Position numbers and translations under genes: made by a program
Shown here: one piece after another, positions 1 to 9,311 of the stretch
How positions within the stretch are numbered: position 1 is the first letter of the stretch
Layout of the letters: each line of letters begins with the position of its first letter
Notes under the pieces: model-generated
What the model saw: only the letters and a program-made list of their open reading frames with translations
The model's database searches: none
Told to the model about the DNA's origin: nothing
Origin: Pantoea trifolii
Lineage (GTDB): Bacteria; Pseudomonadota; Gammaproteobacteria; Enterobacterales; Enterobacteriaceae
Length of the DNA: 64,000 bases
Assembly (NCBI RefSeq): GCF_024506435.1
Contig: NZ_JANIET010000001.1
Span: 4,030,001-4,094,000 of the forward strand
Direction of reading: 5' to 3'

Positions 1-482
1 ACAATCGTCACCATCGCTTCGGCCTGCGCTTCGGTGAAGCTGCGCGGCATGCGATTTTCCAGCTCAAGGTAATCGGCCAGTTCGGCGATGAAGTGCTGAA
101 TCTCTCGGGCAACGGCGGCACGAAATGCTGCCGAGGTTCCGGAGCGCTCGCGTAGTAAGAGCCGAAAAGCGTTGGGATTGTTCCCGATGAACTCCATAAA
201 AGTTGCCACCGAGGTTTTGATGATGCTGCCGCCCTTGGCAATACGCTGGCGCGCCTGACGCATTAACTGGCGCAGCATTAAGCCGCTTTCGTCCACCATG
301 GTCAAGCCCAGCTCGTCGACATCGCGGAAGTGACGATAAAATGAGGTCGGCGCAATCCCCGCTTCGCGTGCAACTTCGCGCAAACTCAGGCTGGCAAAAC
401 TCCTTTCTGCACTTAACTGACTGAAGGCAGCTTCAATCAGTGAACGTCGTGTACGTTCTTTTTGTAGCGCTCTGACGCCCAT
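1..482 (-). CDS. fabR: FabR, TetR-family repressor of unsaturated fatty acid synthesis (partial, 3' part outside window)
   Basis: The reading frame starts at the ATG at 482 and runs off the left edge, giving about 160 N-terminal codons of a protein usually of about 210-235 residues. The N-terminus ([20 protein letters not shown]) leads into a TetR helix-turn-helix with the [20 protein letters not shown] signature at about residues 33-52. In the family, FabR represses fabA and fabB in response to the acyl-ACP/acyl-CoA pool and so sets membrane unsaturation. It is divergent from sthA, the same arrangement as in E. coli, which supports the assignment. The effector domain is mostly unseen. Confidence 0.93.
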   Translation of the reverse strand, partial: MGVRALQKERTRRSLIEAAFSQLSAERSFASLSLREVAREAGIAPTSFYRHFRDVDELGLTMVDESGLMLRQLMRQARQRIAKGGSIIKTSVATFMEFIGNNPNAFRLLLRERSGTSAAFRAAVAREIQHFIAELADYLELENRMPRSFTEAQAEAMVTI

Positions 483-676
483 TTTCCCGGCCTTTTAGGT
501 GATTTGGCAGGCACTATAACAAAATTTTCAGCGTACAGCGGTGCAAACTTTGTGAACGCCTGTGAACCTCACGCTTTGTCAAACTTCAGCAATTTACGCT
601 GTTAGAATTCAGATGTGCGCGGCGAGATGTTAGAATCTCGTTGTAAAAATGTGATAAAAAAATAGGACGTACTGGT

Positions 677-2077
677 ATGCAAAAGTCTTACGATTACGAT
701 GCCATTGTGATTGGCTCCGGTCCGGGCGGCGAAGGTGCGGCGATGGGGCTGGTGAAGCAGGGAGCGCGTATTGCAGTGATCGAACGCTACCACAACATCG
801 GCGGCGGTTGTACTCACTGGGGAACCATCCCTTCCAAAGCCTTGCGTCACGCTGTCAGCCGTATCATCGAGTTCAATCAAAACCCACTTTACAGCGATCA
901 CACTCGACTCCTGCGCTCCTCATTCGCCGACATTCTCAACCACACCGAGAACGTGATCAGTCAGCAAACCGCGATGCGTCAGGGTTTCTACGAGCGCAAC
1001 CGCTGTGAACTTTATCAGGGCGATGCCCGATTTGTTGATGCCAACACTATCGAAGTGGAACAACCCGACGGCACCCGCGAGCGCTTAACCGCTGAGAAAT
1101 TCGTTATTGCCTGCGGTTCTCGTCCGTATCATCCAGCGGATGTCGATTTTACCCATCCACGCGTTTACGATTCCGACTCCATCCTCAACCTGCACCATGA
1201 ACCTGGCCACGTCATCATTTACGGCGCCGGCGTGATTGGCTGTGAATATGCCTCGATTTTCCGCGGCCTGAACGTCAAGGTTGACCTGATCAACACCCGC
1301 GACCGTCTGCTGGCGTTCCTCGATCAGGAGATGTCAGATTCCCTCTCCTATCACTTCTGGAACAGCGGCGTGGTGATTCGTCACAACGAAGAGTTCGAGA
1401 AAATTGAAGGCGTTGATGACGGGGTGATTATTCACCTTAAATCGGGCAAAAAAGTGAAAGCCGATTGCCTGTTGTACGCGAATGGTCGAACCGGTAATAC
1501 CGATTCACTGGCGCTGGAAAACGTAGGACTCGAAGCGGATGGTCGTGGTCTGCTGAAAGTGAACAGCATGTACCAAACCGCGCTGCCGCATATTTACGCG
1601 GTCGGTGACGTGATTGGTTATCCAAGCCTGGCCTCTGCTGCTTACGATCAGGGCCGCATCGCCGCGCAGGCGATCATCAAAGGTGAAGCCACCGCGCATC
1701 TGATCGAGGATATTCCAACCGGGATTTACACCATTCCGGAGATCAGTTCAGTGGGTAAAACCGAACAGCAGCTGACGGCGATGAAAGTGCCGTATGAAGT
1801 GGGCCGTGCGCAGTTCAAACATCTGGCGCGTGCGCAGATTGTTGGTATGCACGTCGGCAGCCTGAAGATTCTGTTCCACCGCGAAACCAAAGAGATTTTA
1901 GGGATTCACTGCTTTGGCGAGCGTGCTGCGGAGATCATTCACATCGGCCAGGCCATCATGGAACAGAAGAACGGCGGCAACACGATTGAGTACTTCGTGA
2001 ATACCACCTTCAACTATCCCACCATGGCCGAAGCCTATCGTGTGGCAGCGTTAAACGGCTTAAACCGCCTGTTTTAA
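677..2077 (+). CDS. sthA: Soluble pyridine nucleotide transhydrogenase SthA (UdhA)
   Basis: A 466-residue flavoprotein of the disulfide-oxidoreductase superfamily that converts NADPH plus NAD+ to NADP+ plus NADH in the cytosol. The FAD-binding GSGPGGEG motif is at residues 13-20. The [16 protein letters not shown] segment near residue 45 keeps only one Cys where lipoamide dehydrogenases have a CxxxxC pair, which is typical of SthA. A second Rossmann motif ([10 protein letters not shown]) lies near residue 180, and a C-terminal dimerisation domain ends in NGLNRLF. Length equals the E. coli protein. The 3' end overlaps the 3' end of convergent oxyR by 18 bp. Confidence 0.97.
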   Translation: MQKSYDYDAIVIGSGPGGEGAAMGLVKQGARIAVIERYHNIGGGCTHWGTIPSKALRHAVSRIIEFNQNPLYSDHTRLLRSSFADILNHTENVISQQTAMRQGFYERNRCELYQGDARFVDANTIEVEQPDGTRERLTAEKFVIACGSRPYHPADVDFTHPRVYDSDSILNLHHEPGHVIIYGAGVIGCEYASIFRGLNVKVDLINTRDRLLAFLDQEMSDSLSYHFWNSGVVIRHNEEFEKIEGVDDGVIIHLKSGKKVKADCLLYANGRTGNTDSLALENVGLEADGRGLLKVNSMYQTALPHIYAVGDVIGYPSLASAAYDQGRIAAQAIIKGEATAHLIEDIPTGIYTIPEISSVGKTEQQLTAMKVPYEVGRAQFKHLARAQIVGMHVGSLKILFHRETKEILGIHCFGERAAEIIHIGQAIMEQKNGGNTIEYFVNTTFNYPTMAEAYRVAALNGLNRLF

Positions 2078-2977
2078 CGAGGTATCCAGATAACCCTTCA
2101 TGTGGGTTTTGATTGCTTCTGCCAACTGCTCGTAGCGGCTGCGCAGAGGCGATCCTGGACGATAGACCAACGCGATGGTGCGCTGTGGAACAGGCTTGTA
2201 GCACGGCAAATAGCAGACGCCATCACGTTCGCGTTCATTCGGCACGGACAGCGCAGGCAGCAAGGTAATGCCGCTACCGGCGGCAACCATGTTGCGCAGC
2301 GTTTCTAAACTGGTGGCGCGGAAATGCGTATCTTCATCGGCACCGGCTTCGAAGCAGAAGCCCATCGCCTGATCGCGCAGGCAGTGCCCATCTTCCAGCA
2401 TCAGCAATTTCTCACCGGCCAGATCCGACATTGGCACGCGATCGCGATCGCGCCACGGATGATCGGCATACACCGCCAGCGTCATTGGCTCATCAAACAG
2501 TGGCACCTCAATAAAGGCTTCACTCTCTTTCACCAACGCCACAATGGCGCAGTCCAGCTTGCCGCTGTCGAGCTGTGCCAGCAGTTGCTGAGTCTGCGCT
2601 TCATGCAGGTACATTTCGAGTTTGGGGAAGGTTTTGTGTAGCATCGGGATGATGTGCGGCAGCAGATACGGCCCGGTGGTTGGAATCAAACCAATGTGCA
2701 GCGGTCCAGACATCGCTTCGCCCTGTTGGCTCGCCATCTCCTTCAGTACTTTCACTTCGCGCAACACGGTTCGCGCTTGATCCACCAGCAGCAGTCCAGC
2801 CTGAGTAAACAACACTTTACGACTGGTACGCTCCAGCAGCATCACACCAAGTTCATCTTCCAGCTTACGAATCTGTCCACTTAAGGTGGGTTGGCTGACA
2901 TGACATGCGTCAGCTGCACGCCGGAAATGGCGATGCTCCGCAAGTGAAACCAGGTATTCGAGATCACGAATATTCAT
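2060..2977 (-). CDS. oxyR: Hydrogen-peroxide sensor and LysR-type regulator OxyR
   Basis: The protein has 305 residues from the ATG at 2977. A longer reading frame exists upstream, but [15 protein letters not shown] is the canonical N-terminus. The winged helix-turn-helix ([24 protein letters not shown] in outline) is followed by the LysR effector domain. The redox pair that forms a disulfide on peroxide exposure, Cys199 and Cys208, lies in [14 protein letters not shown]. OxyR activates catalase, peroxiredoxin, dps and the small RNA oxyS. Here it is divergent from an oxyS-like transcript across a good OxyR operator (2997-3033), so autorepression is expected. Confidence 0.97.
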   Translation of the reverse strand: MNIRDLEYLVSLAEHRHFRRAADACHVSQPTLSGQIRKLEDELGVMLLERTSRKVLFTQAGLLLVDQARTVLREVKVLKEMASQQGEAMSGPLHIGLIPTTGPYLLPHIIPMLHKTFPKLEMYLHEAQTQQLLAQLDSGKLDCAIVALVKESEAFIEVPLFDEPMTLAVYADHPWRDRDRVPMSDLAGEKLLMLEDGHCLRDQAMGFCFEAGADEDTHFRATSLETLRNMVAAGSGITLLPALSVPNERERDGVCYLPCYKPVPQRTIALVYRPGSPLRSRYEQLAEAIKTHMKGYLDTSLKQAV

Positions 2978-2996
2978 TGAAATCCTCCAAACCACG

Positions 2997-3033
2997 ATAG
3001 CCCGTGGCGATAGATAGAATAGCAATGAACGAT
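2997..3033. promoter_or_regulatory. OxyR operator between oxyR and oxyS
   Basis: Four tetranucleotides sit exactly 11 bp apart: ATAG at 2997, CGAT at 3008, ATAG at 3019 and CGAT at 3030. The established OxyR recognition pattern is ATAG-N7-CTAT-N7-ATAG-N7-CTAT, so two elements are perfect and two differ by one base. The site lies 20 bp upstream of the oxyR start codon and just upstream of a candidate -10 (AATAAT, 3058-3063) for the divergent small RNA. This suits both autorepression of oxyR and activation of oxyS. Confidence 0.72.
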
Positions 3034-3069
3034 TGGCCCTATCAAGGCGTGAGCGGGAATAATGCGCGC

Positions 3070-3219
3070 ATCAACATGATGTGGAGCAGAACCTGCAAAC
3101 TGCTTAAAACAAATCACTGTGCTGGCCGGGAGTGGCCTGCCCTTGATGATGTGCCTATAACAAAATGTAATTCCGAAGCTAGAGGTTGGCGGGCTACCGA
3201 AGAGGTGCCCGCTTTTTTT
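3070..3219 (+). ncRNA. oxyS: OxyS-like peroxide-induced small RNA
   Basis: Position, orientation and end fit OxyS: the transcript is divergent from oxyR, downstream of the OxyR operator, and ends in an intrinsic terminator at 3189-3219. Near the 5' end, GGAGC at 3083 followed by an ACCT block and a TCACTG block (3114-3119) resembles the first stem region of E. coli OxyS as I remember it. The 5' end is inferred from the -10-like AATAAT at 3058. The predicted length of about 150 nt is longer than the 109 nt of E. coli OxyS, so the start could lie further downstream. OxyS acts with Hfq on mRNAs such as fhlA and rpoS. Confidence 0.55.
3189..3219 (+). terminator. Intrinsic terminator of the oxyS-like RNA
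   Basis: A GCGGGC/GCCCGC stem (3189-3194 with 3207-3212) with a 12-nt loop is followed by seven T on the plus strand. No plus-strand protein gene ends here, so it terminates the divergent small transcript. Confidence 0.8.
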
Positions 3220-3232
3220 GCGGAAATTTATT

Positions 3233-3252
3233 GGTCGCCCTGCATAGCGACC
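3233..3252. repeat. 20-bp palindromic repeat, copy 1
   Basis: GGTCGC and GCGACC arms enclose an 8-nt centre. The flanking bases TTTATT before it and (T)CACGAA after it are shared with the copy at 33158-33177, which also lies between an intrinsic terminator and the 3' end of a minus-strand gene. I interpret this as a small dispersed palindrome of the REP type. Confidence 0.5.
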
Positions 3253-3263
3253 TCACGAAGAGA

Positions 3264-4637
3264 TTAACCTAAACGCTTCTGCGCTTCGCCGATGGCGAAG
3301 GCGACTTGCTGCGGCGACACGCCGCCCTGCGCATTACGCTTATCGAGACAGGATTGCAGCGACAGGATCGGATACACGTCATCCTCAATCACCGCACTGA
3401 ACTGCTGCAACTGCGCCAGAGTGAGCGCTTCCAGCGCCACGCCTTGCTTGATCGCTTCCACCACGGTTTCACCGACAATGTGATGCGCTTCGCGGAACGG
3501 AACGCCTTTTGCCACCAGATAATCGGCCAGCTCGGTAGAGTTAGCGTAGCCCTGCTCAGCGGCTTCCTGGCAACGCGGGCGTTTTACCTGAATGCCGTCC
3601 AGCACCAGCACCGACATATGCAGGCAATCGAGCCAGGTATCAAGCGCATCGAACAGCCCTTCTTTGTCTTCCTGTATATCTTTGTTATACGCCAGCGGCA
3701 GGCCTTTCAGCGTCATCATCATGCCGGTCAATGCGCCCTGCACACGGCCACATTTGCCACGGATCAGCTCCAGCGCATCCGGGTTTTTCTTTTGTGGCAT
3801 CAGCGAAGAGCCGGAAGTGACTTTATCAGACAGCTCAAGGAAGCCTGCTTCACCGGTGTTGAAGAAGATCAGGTCTTCAGCAAAGCGCGACAGATGCACC
3901 ATGCCAATCGAAGCGTCTGACAATAGCTCCAGCACGTGATCGCGATCGGAAACGGTATCAAGGCTGTTACGCGTGGCAGAGGCAAAACCTAACCAGCCGG
4001 CCAGTTGCTGACGATCGATCTCATACGCGGTACCGGCCAGCGCGCCGCAACCCAGCGGACTGACATCCATACGCTTCAGTGCATCCTGCAAACGGCTCTC
4101 GTCACGCGCCAGCATTTCAACGTACGCCAGGCACCAATGCGCGAAAGTCACCGGCTGCGCACGCTGCAGGTGCGTATAACCCGGCATCACCGCGTCCTGA
4201 TTGGCTTCTGCCGTAGCGACCAGCGCCGATTGCAGTTCGTGCGTCGCCTCCAGCAGCACGGCAACCTGCTCTTTGCACCACAGTTTCAGATCGGTCGCGA
4301 CCTGATCGTTACGGCTACGTCCGGTGTGCAATTTCTTGCCCAGCGCGCCGACTTTATCGATCAGCTTGCCTTCCACCCAGCTGTGAATATCTTCCGCATC
4401 GCTTTGCAGAATCTGCTCAGGATTGGCGCGTACCTCGGCCAGCAGTTCATTCAACGCGCTTTCCAGCTGTTGCTGCTCTTCATTGGTCAGCACGTTGACC
4501 GTCACCAGCGCTTTTGACCAGGCAATCGAGCCGGTAATGTCCTGCTCGGCCAGGCGATAGTCAAAACGCAGCGAGTCGTTAAACTGTTTGAACCGTTGGT
4601 CTGCTGCCTGCGAAAAACGTCCGCCCCAAAGTGCCAT
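3264..4637 (-). CDS. argH: Argininosuccinate lyase
   Basis: The protein has 457 residues from the ATG at 4637 ([20 protein letters not shown]), equal to E. coli ArgH. A longer in-frame extension upstream is ignored because it precedes the conserved start. It cleaves argininosuccinate to arginine and fumarate, the last step of arginine synthesis. The fumarase/aspartase superfamily signature [12 protein letters not shown] is present near residue 280, with the catalytic serine in its flexible loop. It is last in the argCBGH transcription order and separated from argG by 75 nt containing a GC-rich hairpin. Confidence 0.97.
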   Translation of the reverse strand: MALWGGRFSQAADQRFKQFNDSLRFDYRLAEQDITGSIAWSKALVTVNVLTNEEQQQLESALNELLAEVRANPEQILQSDAEDIHSWVEGKLIDKVGALGKKLHTGRSRNDQVATDLKLWCKEQVAVLLEATHELQSALVATAEANQDAVMPGYTHLQRAQPVTFAHWCLAYVEMLARDESRLQDALKRMDVSPLGCGALAGTAYEIDRQQLAGWLGFASATRNSLDTVSDRDHVLELLSDASIGMVHLSRFAEDLIFFNTGEAGFLELSDKVTSGSSLMPQKKNPDALELIRGKCGRVQGALTGMMMTLKGLPLAYNKDIQEDKEGLFDALDTWLDCLHMSVLVLDGIQVKRPRCQEAAEQGYANSTELADYLVAKGVPFREAHHIVGETVVEAIKQGVALEALTLAQLQQFSAVIEDDVYPILSLQSCLDKRNAQGGVSPQQVAFAIGEAQKRLG

Positions 4638-4663
4638 CTGAATTACTCCTGAATCCGTTATAG

Positions 4664-4684
4664 AAAAGGCGGCCCGAAGCCGCC
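4664..4684 (-). terminator. GC-rich hairpin between argG and argH
   Basis: Stem GGCGGC/GCCGCC (4668-4673 with 4679-4684), loop of 5 nt, followed on the minus strand by only four T. It may be a weak terminator or an RNA-stability hairpin that lowers argH expression relative to argG. Confidence 0.4.
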
Positions 4685-4712
4685 CTTGCAAAATATGTCG
4701 ATTGCCGCGGTA

Positions 4713-5930
4713 TTACTTCTTCTGCTCGTTCAGCGCGCGAATGCGTGAAGAGAGCGAGAACAAGCGGATAAAGCCGCCCGCGTGACGGTGATCGTACACT
4801 TCGTCTTCGCCAAAGGTGGCGAACTCTTCTGAGTACAGGCTGTTAGCAGAGGTTTTCTGAATCGCCGTAGCCTGGCCTTTGTACAGCTGCAGTACCACTT
4901 CGCCGTTCACCTCTTTTGCCAGTGATTCAGCAGCGGCCTGGATGGATTTGCGCAGCGGCGCGAACCAGCGGCCATCGTAAACCACGTAAGACATTTCATG
5001 GCCCAGCTGCTCGCGCCATTTGAAGCTATCGCGATCCAGCACCAGCTGTTCAACCGCACGCAGTGCATTCACCATGATGGTGCCGCCCGGGGTTTCGTAG
5101 CAGCCGCGAGACTTGATGCCTACCAGACGGTTTTCCACGATGTCGATACGACCCACGCCGTGTTTCGCACCCAGCACGTTGAGTTTTTCCAGGCACTGGA
5201 ACGGGCTCAGCTTCTCGCCGTTCACCGCGACAACGCGACCTTTCTCAACGGTAACGGTAACGTTTTCTGGCTGATCTGGCGCTTCCAGCGGATCAACGGT
5301 CCACACCCAGCAATCTTTGTTTGGTGCGTTAGCTGGGCTTTCCAGCACGCCGCCTTCGGTAGAGATGTGCCATGCGTTCTCGTCACGGCTGTAGATTTTT
5401 TCCAGCGACGCAGTGGTCGGGATATTGCGCTCTTTCAGGTAATCCAGCAGCGCCTCACGTGAACGCAGGTCCCATTCACGCCATGGTGCAACCACTTTCA
5501 GCTGTGGTGCCAGCGCGGTGTAGGTAGTTTCGAAACGCACCTGATCGTTACCTTTACCGGTTGCGCCGTGGCACAGCGCATCTGCGCCCACTTTCAGTGC
5601 CAGCTCAACCTGCGCTTTGGCGATAATCGGACGCGCCATTGAGGTACCCAGCAGATAAGTGCCTTCGTACAGAGCGCCGGTCTGCAGTACCGGATAAACG
5701 TATTCGCTGATGAAGGCTTCACGCAGATCGGCCACGTGGCACTCAGACGCACCTGACTGCAGCGCTTTCTTCTCAACGCCTTCTAAATCTGCCGGATCCT
5801 GGCCAATGTTCGCCACGAACGCCACCACTTCACAGCCGCCGTAGTTCTCTTTCAACCATGGAATGATGGCTGAAGTATCCAGGCCGCCTGAGTAGGCCAG
5901 AACGATTTTTTTGATGTTTTGCGTGCTCAT
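4713..5930 (-). CDS. argG: Argininosuccinate synthase
   Basis: A 405-residue ATP-dependent ligase that joins citrulline and aspartate to give argininosuccinate. The N-type ATP pyrophosphatase P-loop YSGGLDTS is at residues 13-20. Further family blocks include [15 protein letters not shown] and the [15 protein letters not shown] segment that contacts substrate and nucleotide. At about 400 residues it belongs to the shorter ArgG type, not the ~447-residue E. coli type. It sits between argB and argH (14 nt from argB), whereas E. coli argG lies elsewhere on the chromosome. Confidence 0.96.
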   Translation of the reverse strand: MSTQNIKKIVLAYSGGLDTSAIIPWLKENYGGCEVVAFVANIGQDPADLEGVEKKALQSGASECHVADLREAFISEYVYPVLQTGALYEGTYLLGTSMARPIIAKAQVELALKVGADALCHGATGKGNDQVRFETTYTALAPQLKVVAPWREWDLRSREALLDYLKERNIPTTASLEKIYSRDENAWHISTEGGVLESPANAPNKDCWVWTVDPLEAPDQPENVTVTVEKGRVVAVNGEKLSPFQCLEKLNVLGAKHGVGRIDIVENRLVGIKSRGCYETPGGTIMVNALRAVEQLVLDRDSFKWREQLGHEMSYVVYDGRWFAPLRKSIQAAAESLAKEVNGEVVLQLYKGQATAIQKTSANSLYSEEFATFGEDEVYDHRHAGGFIRLFSLSSRIRALNEQKK

Positions 5931-5944
5931 GTCTTAATCCTTGA

Positions 5945-6718
5945 TTATGCGAGAATCCGGGTGCCAATCGACACGCCGTTGAAAAGGGTTGGCAGTTGTT
6001 CAGCATGACGCCAGCTAGCGATATCGACCGGGCGACCGAGCGTGCGGGCGGCATCAAGCGCCGCGTTCACTTTCACGATCATGCCATCGGTGATGATGCC
6101 CTGCGCAATCAGCTGTTCCGCTTTCGCGGCGGTCATCTCTTCGATGCGCTGACCTTTGCCGTCGAGAATGCCGCTAACGTCAGACAACAGCACTAAATCG
6201 GCACCAAGGGTCGCCGCCAGCGCAGTCGCCGCCTGGTCAGCGTTGACGTTCATCAACTCGCCGCCGTCGGTGATGCCAATCGAGCTGATCACCGGCATGT
6301 AGCCCGCCGCCAGCAGCGTGTTCACCAGCGCCGGATTGCCAGGCGTCGCGTTGCCAACGTGTCCCAGCTCTTCATCGAACTGCGCCACATTAACCAAACC
6401 GGCATCGCCGAGGCACAAACCGACTGCGCCGATGCCATATTTCTTCGCCCACGCCAGCAGCGTTTTGTTGGCGGTACCGGCTAATGCACCGGTAATAATG
6501 TCAATCTGATCGGCTGGCGTCACGCGCAAACCGTTCTTCTTTTTCACCGGCAGCGCGAGCTTCTTCATCAGCTCGTCCACCACGCAACCACCGCCGTGCA
6601 CAATGATCAGCGGACGCTGATGTTCATTGCGGTACGCCAGCAGGGCATCAAACAGGCGGGCCAGCGCTTCTTCGCTATCCAGCAGCACGCCACCCAGTTT
6701 AATGATCAATGGATTCAT
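5945..6718 (-). CDS. argB: Acetylglutamate kinase
   Basis: A 257-residue amino acid kinase that phosphorylates N-acetylglutamate, the second step of arginine synthesis. The N-terminal [19 protein letters not shown] carries the glycine-rich phosphate loop (KLGG), and IIVHGGG near residue 40 is the second nucleotide/substrate-binding loop. Length is one residue short of E. coli ArgB. It lies 15 nt after argC and 14 nt before argG on the same strand, consistent with one operon controlled from the argC-argE intergenic region. Confidence 0.97.
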   Translation of the reverse strand: MNPLIIKLGGVLLDSEEALARLFDALLAYRNEHQRPLIIVHGGGCVVDELMKKLALPVKKKNGLRVTPADQIDIITGALAGTANKTLLAWAKKYGIGAVGLCLGDAGLVNVAQFDEELGHVGNATPGNPALVNTLLAAGYMPVISSIGITDGGELMNVNADQAATALAATLGADLVLLSDVSGILDGKGQRIEEMTAAKAEQLIAQGIITDGMIVKVNAALDAARTLGRPVDIASWRHAEQLPTLFNGVSIGTRILA

Positions 6719-6733
6719 TGCGTTATCCGTTCG

Positions 6734-7738
6734 TTAAATCAAAGACAGCGTTTCGGGGAAGCCGAAACGAATGTTCAAACACTGAACCGCCTGCGATGAG
6801 GCGCCTTTCAGCAGGTTATCTTCAGTAGCCACCACAATCAGATGCTCGCCTTGCATGGCAAAGCCGATGTCGCAGAACGGCAAACCGACCACCGCTTTCA
6901 GCGCCGGTACGCCTTTGTCATACACGCGCACCAGCGGTTTGTCGTGGTATGCATTATGGAAAGCATCCGCCACATCCTGTTGCGTCACGCCCGCTTTCAG
7001 GCGGCAGGTCGTGGTCGACAAAATACCGCGCGGGAAGCTGCCCAGATGTGGCGTAAAGATCACCGGCGTACCGAGATGTGCCACGATTTCCGGATGATGA
7101 CGGTGATTAAACAGGCCGTACGGCTGCAAGCTCACTTCACAGAAGCTGGTGCCAACGTTGGCTTTGCGCCCTGCACCGCTCACGCCACTGGTGGCATTGA
7201 TCACTGGCCACTGTGCGTCGCTAAGCAGGCCCGCTGCGATCAGCGGCTTCAGCGAAAGCTGGGCGGCGGTTGGGTAGCAACCCGGCACTGCAACCAGCTC
7301 CGCATCTTTAATTTTGTCGTGCTGCCATTCGGCCAGGCCGTAAACCGCCTTATCCAGCCAATCCTGATGCTGATGGCTGAAACCGTAATATTGGGTATAG
7401 AAAGCGTCGTCGTTTACGCGGAATGCGCCGGAGAGATCGAACACCACGCAACCGGCTTTGAGGAATTCAGGTGCCAGATCGTGGCTGACTTCATGGGCGG
7501 TGGCGAGGAACACCACATCCACTTTGTCGGCCCATTCAGCGGCATCGCTCAGCGGCTGCAGCGGCAAATCGACAATGCCTTTGAGCTGCGGATGCAAATC
7601 CGACAATAACTTTCCAGCATCCGGGCTTTGCGCTGAAACCGCCAAAGCGGTTATGTTCATATGCGGATGGCGATTCAGGTAGGTGGCAAGCTCTACGCCA
7701 GCGTAACCACTGGCACCAACGATCAGCGTATTCAACAT
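6734..7738 (-). CDS. argC: N-acetyl-gamma-glutamyl-phosphate reductase
   Basis: The protein has 334 residues from the ATG at 7738 ([20 protein letters not shown]), the length of E. coli ArgC. The frame is open further upstream, but that extension runs through the ArgR operator. The Rossmann motif GASGYAG binds NADPH, and the catalytic cysteine is in [11 protein letters not shown] near residue 154. It reduces acetylglutamyl phosphate to the semialdehyde. It is the first gene of argCBGH and divergent from argE. Confidence 0.97.
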   Translation of the reverse strand: MLNTLIVGASGYAGVELATYLNRHPHMNITALAVSAQSPDAGKLLSDLHPQLKGIVDLPLQPLSDAAEWADKVDVVFLATAHEVSHDLAPEFLKAGCVVFDLSGAFRVNDDAFYTQYYGFSHQHQDWLDKAVYGLAEWQHDKIKDAELVAVPGCYPTAAQLSLKPLIAAGLLSDAQWPVINATSGVSGAGRKANVGTSFCEVSLQPYGLFNHRHHPEIVAHLGTPVIFTPHLGSFPRGILSTTTCRLKAGVTQQDVADAFHNAYHDKPLVRVYDKGVPALKAVVGLPFCDIGFAMQGEHLIVVATEDNLLKGASSQAVQCLNIRFGFPETLSLI

Positions 7739-7843
7739 CAGGCTGTATACCTTATTACAGTCACGTATCGGGTCGCGGCCTTGCCCCGTTGCCCAGAATG
7801 CCGTTTGCAGAAGATTTGATGCTTCACATGCAAGCGACGTTAT

Positions 7844-7882
7844 TGTATTTTTATTCACTATTAATGCATGAATATTGATACA
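7844..7882. promoter_or_regulatory. ArgR operator: two ARG boxes between argC and argE
   Basis: The ARG-box core is TGAATWWWWATTCA. TGTATTTTTATTCA at 7844-7857 matches all but one defined position. The neighbour is either TGAATATTGATACA (7869-7882) or, in the usual 21-bp register, TGCATGAATATTGA (7865-7878). The pair lies in the 167-bp divergent region, so the arginine-bound ArgR hexamer would repress both argE and argCBGH. Confidence 0.7.
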
Positions 7883-7905
7883 TCCTAACCCAAGGACCGT
7901 CAACA

Positions 7906-9054
7906 GTGAAGACAAAATTACCACCTTTTATCGAACTCTACCGCCAGTTGATTGCCACGCCATCAATCAGCGCAACCGATAGCGCACTGGATCAGAGTAA
8001 TGAAACTTTAATCAATTTGCTGGCCGGCTGGTTCCGCGATATTGGCTTCAGTGTAGAAGTGCAGCCGGTACCTGGCACGCGGCATAAATTCAACATGCTG
8101 GCGCGCAGCGGATTGGGCGCAGGCGGCCTGTTACTGGCCGGTCATACTGACACCGTGCCCTATGATGATGGCCGCTGGACGCGCGATCCCTTCACGCTGA
8201 CGGAACACGACAACAAGCTGTACGGCCTGGGCACCGCCGATATGAAAGGCTTCTTTGCCTTTATTCTGGATGCGCTGCGTGACGTTGACGTGACCAAACT
8301 CAGCAAGCCGCTCTACATCCTCGCCACCGCCGATGAAGAGACCACCATGGCGGGCGCGAAGTATTTCTCTGAATCAACGCAACTGCGACCAGATTGCGGC
8401 ATCATCGGCGAGCCAACCTCGCTCAAGCCAGTACGCGCGCACAAAGGTCATCTGTCGAATGTGATTCGTATTCAGGGACAATCGGGCCACTCCAGCGATC
8501 CGTCACGCGGCGTCAACGCCATTGAGCTGATGCATGAATCCATCACCCAACTGATGCAGCTGCGTAACACACTGAAAGAGCGCTACAACCACGATGGGTT
8601 TGCCATTCCTTATCCAACCATGAACTTCGGCCATATTCATGGTGGCGATGCCGCCAACCGCATTTGCGCCTGCTGTGAATTGCATATGGATATTCGTCCG
8701 CTGCCGGGCTTAACCCTGAGCGATTTGGATGGTTTACTGAATGACGCGCTGGCACCGGTGAGTGCACGCTGGCCAGGACGATTAACCGTGGGCGAACTGC
8801 ATCCGCCGATTCCAGGCTACGAATGCCCGGCCGATCATGAGCTGGTGCAAGTGGTGGAGAAGCTGCTGGGCGTGCCAACCGAAGTGGTAAACTATTGCAC
8901 TGAAGCGCCTTTTATCCAGCAATTGTGCCCAACGCTGGTTTTAGGCCCGGGATCTATCAATCAAGCCCACCAACCTGATGAGTTTATTGATACCGCATTT
9001 ATCAAGCCGACTCATGCGCTTATCACTCAAGTCGTGCAGCATTTTTGTCATTGA
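7906..9054 (+). CDS. argE: Acetylornithine deacetylase
   Basis: A 382-residue M20-family metallohydrolase that releases ornithine from N-acetylornithine. The start is a GTG at 7906 with an AAGGAC ribosome-binding sequence at 7891-7896. [21 protein letters not shown] then aligns from the first residue with E. coli ArgE. Metal ligands are visible in [14 protein letters not shown] (His and Asp), [11 protein letters not shown] (the catalytic Glu and a ligand Glu) and the C-terminal [13 protein letters not shown] region. It is divergent from argCBGH and shares its ARG boxes. Confidence 0.96.
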   Translation: MKTKLPPFIELYRQLIATPSISATDSALDQSNETLINLLAGWFRDIGFSVEVQPVPGTRHKFNMLARSGLGAGGLLLAGHTDTVPYDDGRWTRDPFTLTEHDNKLYGLGTADMKGFFAFILDALRDVDVTKLSKPLYILATADEETTMAGAKYFSESTQLRPDCGIIGEPTSLKPVRAHKGHLSNVIRIQGQSGHSSDPSRGVNAIELMHESITQLMQLRNTLKERYNHDGFAIPYPTMNFGHIHGGDAANRICACCELHMDIRPLPGLTLSDLDGLLNDALAPVSARWPGRLTVGELHPPIPGYECPADHELVQVVEKLLGVPTEVVNYCTEAPFIQQLCPTLVLGPGSINQAHQPDEFIDTAFIKPTHALITQVVQHFCH

Positions 9055-9311
9055 TGAACAACAGATGGGGCATTTCACTGTTAAATCAGCAAATTGCCCC
9101 GTCATTGTTCGGGATTTGATAATAAGAATAACTTATCTCGCTTCGCTGCAAGCAAATTCTTTGAATTTCCGCCATTTAGCAGCACATTTACGTAGATTTA
9201 AGGCAATTGACGTGCAGGAAGATACGTGGCTAGATAAAAGACGATGTTATGCCCGTGGGTAAATCATTCCCGTGGGGATATTTAAAAAGATGATGAGGGT
9301 GTCAGGGTCCA

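Noticed and set aside
3004..3267. 87-codon open frame upstream of oxyR
   Set aside because: It runs through the OxyR operator and the oxyS terminator, and its sequence has no recognisable family.
6842..7609. 255-codon plus-strand open frame opposite argC
   Set aside because: It is a shadow of a well-conserved gene on the other strand; no family character and no ribosome-binding site. The same applies to long frames at 48523-49458 (opposite tdh), 50898-51803 (opposite hldD), 23584-24291 (opposite hslU) and 3306-3920 (opposite argH).
8978..9262. 94-codon open frame spanning the argE end and the argE-ppc gap
   Set aside because: The first part is argE in another frame and the rest looks like non-coding AT-rich sequence; no ribosome-binding site.
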